Shown here: positions 55,474-64,000 of the stretch, one piece after another
How positions within the stretch are numbered: the first letter of the stretch is position 1
Layout of the letters: the number at the start of each line of letters is the position of its first letter
Translations under genes and position numbers: made by a program
Source of the DNA: Lampris incognitus
Lineage: Eukaryota; Chordata; Actinopteri; Lampriformes; Lampridae
Assembly: GCF_029633865.1 (NCBI RefSeq)
Contig: NC_079214.1
Coordinates: forward strand, 21,893,950-21,957,949
Reading direction: 5' to 3'
DNA length: 64,000 nucleotides
The notes under the pieces: generated by a model
Database searches by the model: none
The model's input: the letters and a program-made list of their open reading frames with translations, nothing else
What the model was told of the DNA's origin: nothing

Positions 55474-55596
55474 GAATGTTCTCATTCATCCAGGTCATGG
55501 TTATCCAAAGGAATTGAATCAAGTGCAACTGGACTTGGTATATACCATTCACGGATGTATACCAAGTCCAGTTGCACTTGATTCAGTTTCTTTGGA
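55474..55596. mobile_element. Short foldback insertion with 19-bp target duplication
   Basis: This 123-bp insert reads into an inverted repeat: 'tcaagtgcaactggacttgg' and its complement around a short loop. It is flanked by perfect copies of cagactcaatattgtctgt (55455-55473 and 55597-55615). The same arms form the outer ends of the 742-bp foldback at 60475-61216. Confidence 0.85.
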
Positions 55597-55615
55597 CAGA
55601 CTCAATATTGTCTGT

Positions 55616-57000
55616 TCTGTTAGTGCTAGTCATTAAGGACAAAGTTGGTAAAGTATGCAGCTTACATAGGCCTATAGTTCTAGCCAGCATACTGTCAAAA
55701 GTCCTAGAAAGAATCCTGCTGGATAGAAGGCATTAGTTTATCAACTCCACGGATAACCAGTTTGGTTTTAAAGATAAACATGGCACTGACTTATTTATAT
55801 ATGCCTTAAGGGAAATTGTTAACAAATAGAGTGGCTAAAAACTCATCAGTTCTTATGTGTTTTATTGATGCTTCCAAAGCTTTTGGTTGTGTTAATCACA
55901 AAAAGTTGTTTTTTAAATTGAGTCAAAGAGGGGTGCCTAAATACATTGTGCGAATCCTGGCTTATTGGTATGCCCACCAGACTATGCAAGTGAAATGGGG
56001 TAATAGCTTTTCAGCCCCATTTGGGGTCAGCAGTGGTGTCAGACAAGGGGGAATTCTTTCTCCAATTCTCTACAATCTATATATTGATGATTTGTCTATG
56101 TAGTTGAAAGCCTGTAATACTGGGTGCATGATTGGTAATACCTTGGTGAACCATATAATATATGCGGATGACCTTGTCATCCTTAGTCCCTTCATCGCTG
56201 GTCTCCAGCAGCTCCTTAATATATGTTCTGTGTATGGTGTGGAGCAGGATATCAAATACAATGCTAGTAAGAGTGTTGTCATGATCTGCAGAACCAAAGA
56301 GGTCAGTCATCTAAAATTTCCTGATTTTAAATTGTCTGATAATATCTTGGGGTATGTAATGAGGTGGAATGTCTTGGACACTATATTACTGAACAAATTA
56401 CAGATGATGATGATATTTATAGGCAATGCCGCATGATGTATGCACAAGCAAACACTCTCTCACTCAACTTTGGTATGTGTTCAGTTAGTGTGACGATGTC
56501 TCTGTTCAGAGCATATTGTACACGGCTTTATACTGCACACCTGTGGTCAAACTACAAAAAAAGAGCAAGCTTACAGAGACTTCGAGAAGCTTAGAATGAT
56601 GCTATGAGAATACTACTAAAAAGACAGATTGTGTAGTGCAAGTTAAATGTTTGTAGCTGCAGGAATCAATGCTTTTTAGGCTGTTCTAAGAAATCTTATG
56701 TATAAATTTATTTGCCGGCTCATTGACTCTGATAATGTAATCATCATGAGTTTAACAAATATAAGTTTCAGTGCCACATGCTACCAATCCCGGCAGTGGG
56801 ATCACTGGTATAGCTGCCTTCTTTCTTATAAGACACTGATTTGTTCCTTTTATGTTATTTTTCTGTGTTTATGTATTGTCTTGGGTTTATCTTTTATCAA
56901 TGGTTCTTATCTTTTATGGTTTTATTATATTTTTTATTTTTTTTACTTTGTCTGTTATGAACCCTGAGTCTGCAATAAAGTTTTGAGTTGAACTGAGTTC
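55616..57000 (+). pseudogene. LINE reverse transcriptase, decayed, with 3' end
   Basis: Successive pieces read SLHRPIVLASILSKVLERIL (about 55655), VLMCFIDASKAFGCVNHKKL (55846), GVRQGGILSPILYNLYIDDL (56035), IIYADDLVILSPFIAGLQQL (catalytic YADD, about 56156), IKYNASKSVVMI and LFRAYCTRLYTAHLWSNYKK (about 56503). Stops at 56101 and frame changes kill it. The 3' end 'ctgagtctgcaataaagttt' (about 56962) matches the fragment ending at 53040. The clade is not assigned. Confidence 0.85.
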
Positions 57001-57894
57001 TGTGAAAGTGCCATCATAGAACTTAAGCACTGTAATGTGTCCTCTCCAAACCAATATATAGCATGCCTATATTTCAGATGATGTGTCTTCCTGTACTTAG
57101 TTTTCTTTAAAGTATACTGCAGTGTAAAGGAAGCTCTATTATAGATAATATTTACAGCTTTTACACCAGAAACAAAAGAACAACATATAACCTGTTTTTA
57201 GTTGAAATACGATTGAATTGGCTTTCTGTTTGCAACGATGGCACATTCATGCTGTGCACTGATATTCTTCTCAAATTATTTATAAAAACTTGGAGGTGTT
57301 GAAATAATTTTATAACTGTTAAATTGAGAGATGATATATAATCTTTACAGTAAAAATGTCATTTCTCTCTCACAAATAACACCAACTAATTGAAATATGT
57401 AAATTTTCTAAATGAATTCTATTATTCTATCAAGACATAAATATAATACACATACTAATACAAATATTAATATTAGATCTGAATGAGTCTGGAATATATA
57501 TCAAGATGAAGTTCTGTAGCTGTTTTCTTGGTGCAAAAGGCAATCGAGTCTCTTAAACGTGTGTTTTTCGTTTAAAACATTTTTATAAGTTAGATTTATA
57601 TGCACATGACATACAGCTCCTCCTCACTCGGTGGAATTTTATATGTTTGAGTTTGTGGAAATTTTTGATTTAAGAAAATACAACAAAAATTAAGCAATAA
57701 GCAAATAGAAATAAAATGCGATCTTGCCTGCCGCTAGAGGTCACTCGTGTTAGTGGTAAAACCGGAAACGGTGGTGTTGAATAAATTCGCCGAGAAAGAA
57801 GCCAGACGAACAACAAGAAGGAAAACGTTGTCTCTGCATGTTTTTCCAAAAAAGATTATCCGAAAAGTTGTTTAAAGGCTAAATCAAAGACATC
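57001..57894. other. Upstream region of the THAP gene
   Basis: AT-rich to about 57700. The last 170 bases are somewhat GC-richer ('aaaccggaaacgg', 'ttcgccgagaaag') and probably hold the promoter and 5' UTR. GGAA-type words could be ETS sites; this is a guess. Confidence 0.35.
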
Positions 57895-57965
57895 ATGCCG
57901 GTCATATGTGCCGCAACGGGGTGCACCAACAAATTTATCAAAGGGTCGGACATAAGATTTTACCG
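57895..57965 (+). CDS. THAP gene exon 1
   Basis: The ATG is in context agacatcATGcc. It encodes MPVICAATGCTNKF with the first two zinc Cys (5 and 10) and ends TACCG|gtatgt in phase 2. Confidence 0.9.
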
Positions 57966-59910
57966 GTATGTTAAGACGATCCTTAATCTGCGTTTTAATC
58001 ACATGCATCCTATTTCTCCTTAATGCTCACGGTACAGCACACGTATCTTTATTAGTGTTAAGTTAATTGAAAGACATTTGATTTGGAATGACTTTTGTAT
58101 TGCAGTTGCCCCTGCACTTTTACGTGCAGCACAGTGATGATGATGATGATGACGATGATGATTTATTTCGAACATGTAAATAATACAGATAAGCCATTGC
58201 CAGTAATCTGAAGTGATCAACAAATCCACACATCAAACTCAGCGAACAAATGTCCGTATGCATCAGATTATTTGTTACATGTTCGAAAAGGAGTAGGAGG
58301 AAGTATATATATTTTTTCCTGCCCCTTCTCACCTACTCTTAAATTAATTCAGCTACAATGCATTTCAAACTCAATTCACACTGTACGGTATAAATTCAAA
58401 TTTTATGCAAGTTGTGCTGCACAATCCAAACTCAACCACTGTGAACAATAAGAGGGGGGGGGGCACACCAAAAACGCATGAGAGAAAGAAGAAAAAAGAA
58501 AGAAAAACGCATCCTAATGTCATGTACCAAGAATAAACGGATCTCATTGCTACAATGCTGATCTAGCAAGGAAAACATACTTGAGGAATTGCAAAACGAA
58601 GTCATTTTTACTTGATAGAAAGGACAGTACAATCAGACAAGTCTTAATATGTTCTACTGAAAAAATGGTCACAAACCAATACTTGTCTGAGTTTACTGTC
58701 TAAAATGAACCAATGTACTACTTTATGTTTCTTTTTATTTGCTTATTTTAAACAATTGATTTATTACCATTCCCTTTTTTAAGTCTAATTTACCATTGTT
58801 AATTGTTGACAGTTTATTTGCCTCCATGGTTGATTGGGGGTAGAGAATAATGTTTTAAGTCCTTATTCTGTCATTTCAAAAGACTGCTACTTGTATGTGC
58901 ACTTATTCCATATGGAAGGCTGATAGTGAAAAATACAGTAATGCTCAGTCAGATAGAGAACAGTGATGAGCCTGACTTGTGTATGCATGGTTGAAATCAT
59001 ACAGCTGGTCTTGCTTTAAAATCAGTGGGCACCTCATTTCATCTGAAATTTAATTTCACCTCATATCTGAAGGTTGTTGTGTTGTAGTCTTGTTATTCTC
59101 AGGGGTGGCTAACCATGTGCCATGGAGAGCCCTGTGTATGCAGGTTTTCATTCCAGTCGGACTCCACACCAGGTGATTTCACTGATACATTCTTCCTCTT
59201 TGGTTGAAGTGTTGCTAATCAGTGAAATCACCCGGTGTGGAGTCGGGTTTGAACGAAAACCTGCATACACATGGCTCTCCATGGCAAATGGTTAGCCACC
59301 GCTGTTCTGTGTTAAGTACACTGAGAGCCACGAAACTGGAGTCAAATTCCATATATGTGCAAACCTACATGGCCAGTAAAATTGATTCTGATTCTGATTT
59401 CCCTTTATGGCAGGTTCCCTATCAGCAAACCGCAACTTGCCAACCAGTGGGTGCATAGTCTAGGCCTGAAAAATTTCATCCCAACCACCAACACCTGCCT
59501 CTGCTCAGAGCATTTCAGGCCGGACTGCTTCAGGGACTACAATGGCAAACAGTTTCTTAGAGAGGATGCGGTGCCTACTATTTTTGCCAGTGCGCAGGAC
59601 TCATCAAAGGTTTGGGCTCCTACATCATGTAAAGACATGGATCATTATAATGTGTTTTTCTACCTCTCAACATAAGCAAGCGGGCCTGTTTTACATTTAT
59701 GTTAAACTTATTGAAGAGTTGTCTATGAAACAGTTGCAGATTGAGCTCCGGAAAAGGGGAGTGATACCCAAGGATATGAATCCTGCAAACCGGTTTGGAA
59801 CACAAGCAGAAAAAGATAGGGCAAAGGAGGCCGCTGCCAGTCAACGCAAGGACAAAAAAGGGATGATCAGGGTGAGTTGTAATGCCATCGCTGTTGCTTT
59901 TACATTATAG
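57895..59910 (+). CDS. THAP-domain zinc finger protein, at least 3 exons
   Basis: Putative sequence-specific DNA-binding nuclear protein. Exons: 57895-57965, 59414-59609, 59677-59871; reading on past the last donor gives a stop at 59908-59910. The first two exons join in phase to a full THAP domain (C2CH). C5, C10, P26, W36, C54, H57, F58 and P78 fall exactly at the positions known for THAP1, ending DAVPTIF. Exon 3, in phase after a 67-nt intron, adds ELSMKQLQIELRKRGVIPKD, which looks helical and faintly SAP-like, then a Lys/Glu-rich tail. The exact paralogue is unknown. The 3' end is uncertain: either about 166 aa, or spliced from GATCAGG|gtgagt to an exon not found. Confidence 0.8.
59100..59304. 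mobile_element. hAT-like palindromic MITE in THAP intron 1
   Basis: Arms of about 85 bases start CAGGGGTGGCTAACC and end GGTTAGCCACCGCTG. They share 'gcatacac/gtgtatgc' and 'tgatttcactga'. The CAG-G end type suggests hAT; the flanking octamers no longer match. Confidence 0.7.
59414..59609 (+). CDS. THAP gene exon 2
   Basis: The acceptor is ttatggcag and the exon is 196 nt. It encodes residues 24-89 with P26, W36, C54-H57 (TCLCSEHF) and the DAVPTIF end of the THAP fold. It ends TCAAAG|gtttgg, phase 0. Confidence 0.9.
59677..59871 (+). CDS. THAP gene exon 3 (putative)
   Basis: The acceptor 'tttttctacctctcaacataag' has a good pyrimidine tract. The exon is 195 nt, phase 0, and ends ATCAGG|gtgagt. 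It encodes the helix-rich, charged tail of the protein. The upstream intron is only 67 nt, short but within what fish tolerate. Confidence 0.6.
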
Positions 59911-60135
59911 GAGACATTGGCACTACCCCAGACACTGTAAAAGGTGAATGAGGAAGAGCTTGTCCTTTAGCCGCTAACCTCTATTGTCATATAGTTTAGA
60001 AATTGCTTCACTTTTACTGCAGTGAGAGCTTGGAAAGAAATATTCACTGTCATAGCCTTTGTCCAAACAAAAAGAGTGTAAATATTAATGCAATGTGTAT
60101 TTATGCATGCTCAATAATCCAGGTAAGAAAATCAG

Positions 60136-60323
60136 GGGACGCCCCGGTGGCTCACCTGGTAGAGCGTGTACCACATAAGGCTGAGTCCTTACTGCAGTGG
60201 CCTAGGTTCGAATCTGTCCTGGGCCCTTCGCAGCATGTCATCCTCTCTCTCTCTGTTGCCTTTTCTGTCTCTCTCTAATATCACTATCAAAGAAAGGTAG
60301 AAAATGCCAAAAAATAATCTTTA
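60136..60323 (+). mobile_element. tRNA-derived SINE (family B) with target duplication
   Basis: It begins 'gggacgccccggtggctcac' with a tRNA-like head and B-box-like 'aggttcgaatctg', then a CT-rich stretch and 'gtagaaaatgccaaaaaata' tail. A perfect 11-bp duplication, aagaaaatcag, lies at 60125-60135 and 60324-60334. Confidence 0.9.
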
Positions 60324-60474
60324 AAGAAAATCAGAATAAGCGGTTGGTATGAGTACATCTGACCATCCCATGACCTTAGAGTACATCTGTCACCATCTTA
60401 CAATGCTGTGATTGCAAATATTCCCAAATCCTCTTTGAATAGTACACACAGGCATTGAAACTTTGGTCACCCAT

Positions 60475-61216
60475 CCAAAGGAGTTGAATCAAGTGCAACT
60501 GGACTTGGTATATATCAGTGAAGACGTTTCGCCTCTCATCCAAGAGGCTTCCTCAGTTCGTGCCTTTCTGACTAGACCAAGCTAGTCTGACTCGCTGGTG
60601 AGCCATAGATATGAGTGGCTCTTTTGTGTACCTATATTTGACCGCGCCCGTCGCCATCGGAGCTATTGATTTGCATTTGTCCTTTCATCTCTACCCAGGA
60701 GACTCAAGAAGCCTAGCCTCCAAGAACAACAGTCGGTCACTAACTGCTCCAACGACTCTCATGACCACTGAATAATGAAGTCGAAACTAACACCCCAACG
60801 ACCGTCGCTGCTAAACAAATGCAAATCAGTAGCTCCGATGGCGACGGGCGCGGCTGGACATCGGAGCACAGGAGAGCCACGCATATCAATAGCTCCGATA
60901 ACGACGGGCGCGGCCAAATATAGGTACACAAAAGAGCCACTCATATCTATGGCTCTGTTAGCGACGGGCGTTGGTAAACATCGGGACACAAAGAGCCATG
61001 GACATCTATAGCTCTGACAACGACTCCCAAGAGGATAAATTCTGAGTCTCATCACCAGCCAGTCAGACTAGCTTGGTCTAGTCAGAAAAGCACGAACTGA
61101 GGAAGCCTCTTGGATGAGAGGCGAAACGTCTTCACGGATATATACCAAGTCCAGTTGCACTTGATTCAACTCCTTTGGATAACCATGACCTGGATGAATG
61201 AGACATTCACAGACAT
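60475..61216. mobile_element. 742-bp foldback element with internal 60-bp repeats
   Basis: A perfect 13-bp target duplication, tttggtcacccat, flanks it (60462-60474 and 61217-61229). The outer arms of about 190 bases are inverted copies: 'tcaagtgcaactggacttgg', 'gaagacgtttcgcctctcat', 'ctagaccaagctagtctgac'. Inside, 60-bp direct repeats start at 60841, 60901 and 60961, each with a 'gcgacgggcg'-type core, and one more unit lies inverted in the left arm (about 60602-60680). No protein is encoded. Confidence 0.8.
60841..61020 (+). repeat. Three 60-bp tandem repeats
   Basis: Units at 60841, 60901 and 60961 share '(g/a)cgacgggcg', 'gagcca' and 'catat' or 'catct' words. A weaker partial unit precedes them (about 60799). 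They lie inside the foldback. Confidence 0.85.
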
Positions 61217-61959
61217 TTTGGTCACCCATATTTCCATATGAAATTGATCGTTGGTTTCGGTCATTATACCACTGTATTGTTTATAAGGGTGGGGATACCT
61301 GCAGTCAGTTGAGACTGAAGAGGTCACTTAGATGAGTGATGAAATATTTCTCTCAATAAATATTGTGTCCAGATGAACTAATTCAACATTCTTTGATTAA
61401 TGCAATGTATTGTTATAAATCTCAAAAACTTATATACTCTGGAGTAGTACTTCACATATGTTATTCGTCCGTCGCAGCGACGAGGACCATCTAGTCATCC
61501 TGTGATGGATGACTGATGACTTGCGCAGTGATTAAAGTGAGGAAGAGTTGCGCATCATCAACCCCACTCTCTCGTCTGAGACCACCTACTACCAGTGGCA
61601 AGACTAGCGAGACGACTGGCAGTGGAGATGGATGCAGATTTTTCCTCAGGGTTTCTTCCCGAAGGCTTTCCCATAGACGAGTATACCCGCAAGGCAGCGG
61701 AGGTTTTAAATCAGAGTTTGCCTTCTCCTAGATGAGCTGCCCGACAGGCTAACGAGCTTCATCTACCTGGGTTTGAGATCAGAGTTGTCCTTCTCCTAGA
61801 TTGCCTGCCAACCAAGGCTGATGAGTCCAATCAGCCCACCTGGTTATACCGCCAGGAACCCAGTCGCCCCCGCAGCAGACCTTGTGAAAACAGGAGGTAC
61901 CACGAGAAGGTGCTGCTGCGGACACATTTGCGTAGGAGCGGCCATATGCTAAGGTCCTG

Positions 61960-63200
61960 ATGGACCCGCGGCGATCACTACACCAGCAAGCGAGAGGCCA
62001 CTGCATCGCTTCACATTCCTTTTGGCAAGTAGGACATCTAGCCCAATACTCGCCACCTCCCAATATATACCACTTTACATATAGGGGGCAGTACTATAGG
62101 CAGAGGCATGGTTGTGCTACGGGTTCCCCAGTTTCACCTAAAATGGCCAAATTGTATGTGGAGGAAGTGGAAAAGAGGGCTGTGATGTCTTATCTAGGGA
62201 CACCACCTAGCCATTGGTTCAGATTTGTGGACGACACCTCGGTTAAAATTAAATCTCAGGATGTACCACATTTCACCGACCACATGAACTCTGTGGACAA
62301 CCACATCAAGTTCACCAGAGAGGATGTGAAAAATGACAGGTTAGCCTTCTTAGACTGTGAAATTGCAATTGGTGATGGGGGACATTTGATTGTTGATGTT
62401 TACCATAAACCAACACACACTGATCAGTACTTAAGGTTTGACTCTCATCATCCATCGTTGCCGGCAGCCATACCAACATTTACCCTGGCTCTACCTAATG
62501 TAGGAAGCTAAGCAGGTATGGGTTTGGCTAGTACTTGAATGGGAGACCTGGGAAAACGTGAGTTGCTGCCCGAAGTGGTGTTGGTGGGCCAGTAGGGGGC
62601 AGTCTTCCCTTCGGTCCTAATAACAACAACAAATATCAAATCCCAATACCCCAGGGCAGTGACGGGGACACTGCTGTAGGAGATGCCATCCTTCGGAGGA
62701 GACGTTAAACCCAGGTCCTGACTCACTGTGGTCATTAAAGGTCCTATGGGACTTATCGCAAAGAGTAGGGGGTTCCATGGAGTCCTGGCAAAATTCTCAA
62801 CCTGGATCTCTCCATCTGGCCACCTAATCATCCCCCCATGTAATTGGCTCAGTGATTCCTCCCTCTCAACCTCAAGCTGATGTGTGGTGAGCGGAATGGC
62901 TGCTGTGCATCACCCAGGTGGGTGCTACACATTGGTGGTGGTTGATGTGAGTTACTGCTTCAATGTAAAGCACTTTGGGTGTCTAGAAAAGCGGTATATA
63001 AATGGAATGATTATTATTATCATTATCCATTGGAGCACAAACAAGGAGTCGTCAGGACGCTGTACCACCGAGCTGACAACATCCCCACCGACACAGTGAC
63101 CAGGGAAGGGGAGAAATTCCACATTAAACAGGCTCTGGGTGGTTATCCTAACTGGGCGTTTGTCAAAGCCAGGAAGACGCCCAAACAGTGCACCAGCTGA
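61960..63200 (+). pseudogene. Penelope-like reverse transcriptase, interrupted
   Basis: RT palm motifs include HGCATGSPVSPKMAKLYVEE and FRFVDDTSVKIK (catalytic Asp pair). Then come IKFTREDVKNDRLAFLDCEI and VDVYHKPTHTDQYLRFDSHH (to about 62452). The same protein resumes after the SINE as PLEHKQGVVRTLYHRADNIP and GGYPNWAFVKARKTPKQC (63024-63190), then stops. The N-terminus and the GIY-YIG domain are absent. PLE RTs resemble telomerase reverse transcriptases (known). Confidence 0.85.
62456..63024 (+). mobile_element. 5S-rRNA-derived SINE (SINE3 type) in the PLE
   Basis: The head is 5S-like: 'gccggcagccatacca' near the start, then 'ggaagctaagcagg' (box A region) and 'ggctagtacttgaatgggag' (box C region) at about 62500-62550. 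The 3' tail 'aaagcactttgggtgtctag' and 'aagcggtatataaatgg' precedes an ATT repeat. A 6-bp duplication, atccat (62450-62455 and 63025-63030), flanks it. The SINE3 class, with a 5S internal promoter and LINE-derived tail, is known from zebrafish. Confidence 0.88.
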
Positions 63201-63505
63201 TCAAAGGGAGAAGAAGGACAACCGCTGTCTACACATAAACCAGTGGTGATTACAGTGCTGTGATTGCAACTATTCCCCAATCCTCTGAATAGTACACATT
63301 GCCTTTGAAATCTAGTTAATGGTCACGCCTATATGCATATGAAACTGATCGTTGGTTTCGGTCATTAAGCCACTGTATTGTTTACAAGGGTGGGGATACT
63401 TGCACTCACTTAGATATGAAGCATTTCTGTCAATAAACGTTGTATCCAGATGAACTGATTCAACTTTCTATGATTTTCTTACTGGATTATTGAGCATGCA
63501 TAAAT

Positions 63506-63793
63506 ACATCTACTCTGGAGTTTTGGTATGATTTTGTAGTTGCAAGATGTTGCTTGCTGGTATCAAAATAACAATGTAACCTCAGGTCAGTTGCAGTCTC
63601 ATGTGAGAAGAGGTGTTTCCAGATTTGAGAGTCTGTATACAACACTAACAGAGGTACCTGGCATTGCCCGGGGAAAATGTTGTCACCAAAACAACCAACA
63701 CGATCTGATCTTTACAATATAATGGATGATGGGATATAGGATAATTAATTATGTGATACATGTGATGAAGGAATGTCAAATTAATGAATCTTA
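63506..63793. other. Non-coding stretch
   Basis: No gene or repeat end recognised between the PLE and the helicase fragment. Confidence 0.35.
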
Positions 63794-63796
63794 TTA

Positions 63797-63999
63797 ATGA
63801 AAATTATCAAATGTCATAATTTTCAATCCATTCATCAAGCTTCCACTCATCTTTCTTTTAGAAACATTTTCTGCACTACCAGTTCTGGAGGCAACTATAT
63901 ACAACTGGCCATGTGAGAAACATGGAGCAGATAGATTTACTCCAATCCTTTTAAAAGTCTGTCCTTGGGTTTTGTTGATGGTCATTGCAACACATGGCT
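63797..63999 (-). pseudogene. Helitron-type helicase, C-terminal fragment at window edge
   Basis: The minus-strand frame is open from the window edge and reads VAMTINKTQGQTFKRIGVNL then FSHGQLYIVASRTGS. This is the last helicase region (motifs V-VI) of Helitron Rep/Hel proteins and related PIF1 helicases. The remainder lies outside the window. In this repeat-rich setting a Helitron is more likely than the single host PIF1 gene. Confidence 0.75.
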
Positions 64000-64000
64000 T

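Larger units (their letters stand above)
60103..61400 (+). mobile_element. Penelope-like element end with two nested insertions
   Basis: It begins with the shared 'atgcatgctcaataatccag' end. The body has 'acaatgctgtgattgcaaat' and, after the foldback, 'atttccatatgaaattgatc', 'gaagaggtcacttagatgag' and 'gatgaactaattcaac'. These match the 46.7-47.8 kb and 63.2-63.5 kb PLE ends. No coding sequence remains. Confidence 0.75.
61441..63505 (+). mobile_element. Penelope-like element with reverse transcriptase, split by a SINE
   Basis: Upstream, a roughly 80-base unit with 'cagagttg(t)ccttctcctaga' occurs twice (about 61708 and 61780). RT coding follows at 61960-62455 and 63025-63200, and the shared PLE end closes it, with 'gatgaactgattcaac' (about 63451) and the inverted 'tggattattgagcatgcata' (about 63484-63503). 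Confidence 0.8.

Noticed and set aside
60525-60570. Hammerhead ribozyme in the foldback arm (GGATGAG...GAAAC)
   Set aside because: The first core box lacks the required C-U before GA, and the region folds better as a plain hairpin.
60841-61020. Regular 60-bp repeats as a CRISPR-like array
   Set aside because: Only three direct units, no distinct repeat and spacer division, vertebrate setting, and they lie in a foldback transposon.
62490-62560. Functional 5S rRNA gene
   Set aside because: 5S-like only in part, with changes and a SINE tail, and inserted in a PLE with a target duplication.

Overview
This window reads as nuclear DNA from a ray-finned (teleost) fish. The evidence is a split liver X receptor gene with vertebrate GT-AG introns, a THAP-domain gene, abundant Tc1-like transposons, tRNA- and 5S-derived SINEs, Penelope-like (PLE) and BEL/Pao retroelements, hAT and Harbinger MITEs and long CA, TA and GA microsatellites. 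Nothing looks bacterial or organellar.

Layout. 0-5 kb: a broken copy of a multi-copy protein family (2-1821), then mostly anonymous DNA. 5-16 kb: microsatellites, two hammerhead-ribozyme-like repeats, two defective Tc1 elements, a CpG-rich island (about 13.5-14.3 kb) and a decayed LINE. 17-25 kb: a broken copy of a second multi-copy protein family, a solo LTR with its target duplication, several palindromic MITEs, and a Tc1-like element with an intact 347-aa transposase and unusual 324-bp inverted ends. 25-28 kb: little visible. 28.48-45.94 kb (minus strand): nr1h3 (LXR alpha), nine coding exons that join in phase into a 465-codon reading frame. Its introns hold a Tc1 with a nested insertion, two SINEs with perfect target duplications, an antisense BEL/Pao relic, a (TG) tract next to one acceptor, and a hammerhead motif with an intact core in the sense orientation. 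46.7-47.8 kb: a PLE relic with a GIY-YIG domain. 47.8-52.6 kb: probably the 5' side of nr1h3, with one candidate noncoding exon. 52.8-57 kb: remnants of one LINE family. 57.9-59.9 kb (plus strand): a THAP zinc-finger gene. 60.1-63.5 kb: PLE remnants carrying a nested tRNA-SINE, a 742-bp foldback and a 5S-derived SINE, each with target duplications. 63.8-64 kb: the end of a Helitron-type helicase.

The two host genes run away from each other, with about 12 kb between their start codons. nr1h3 encodes an oxysterol-activated nuclear receptor for cholesterol and lipid control. The THAP gene encodes a small putative DNA-binding protein. Nothing in the sequence links them functionally. The rest is a record of transposition, and the most unusual items are the intronic hammerhead, the TG tract at nr1h3 exon 5, the rearranged Tc1 and the two repeated protein families.

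All family assignments are from reading the sequence; no database or folding program was used.
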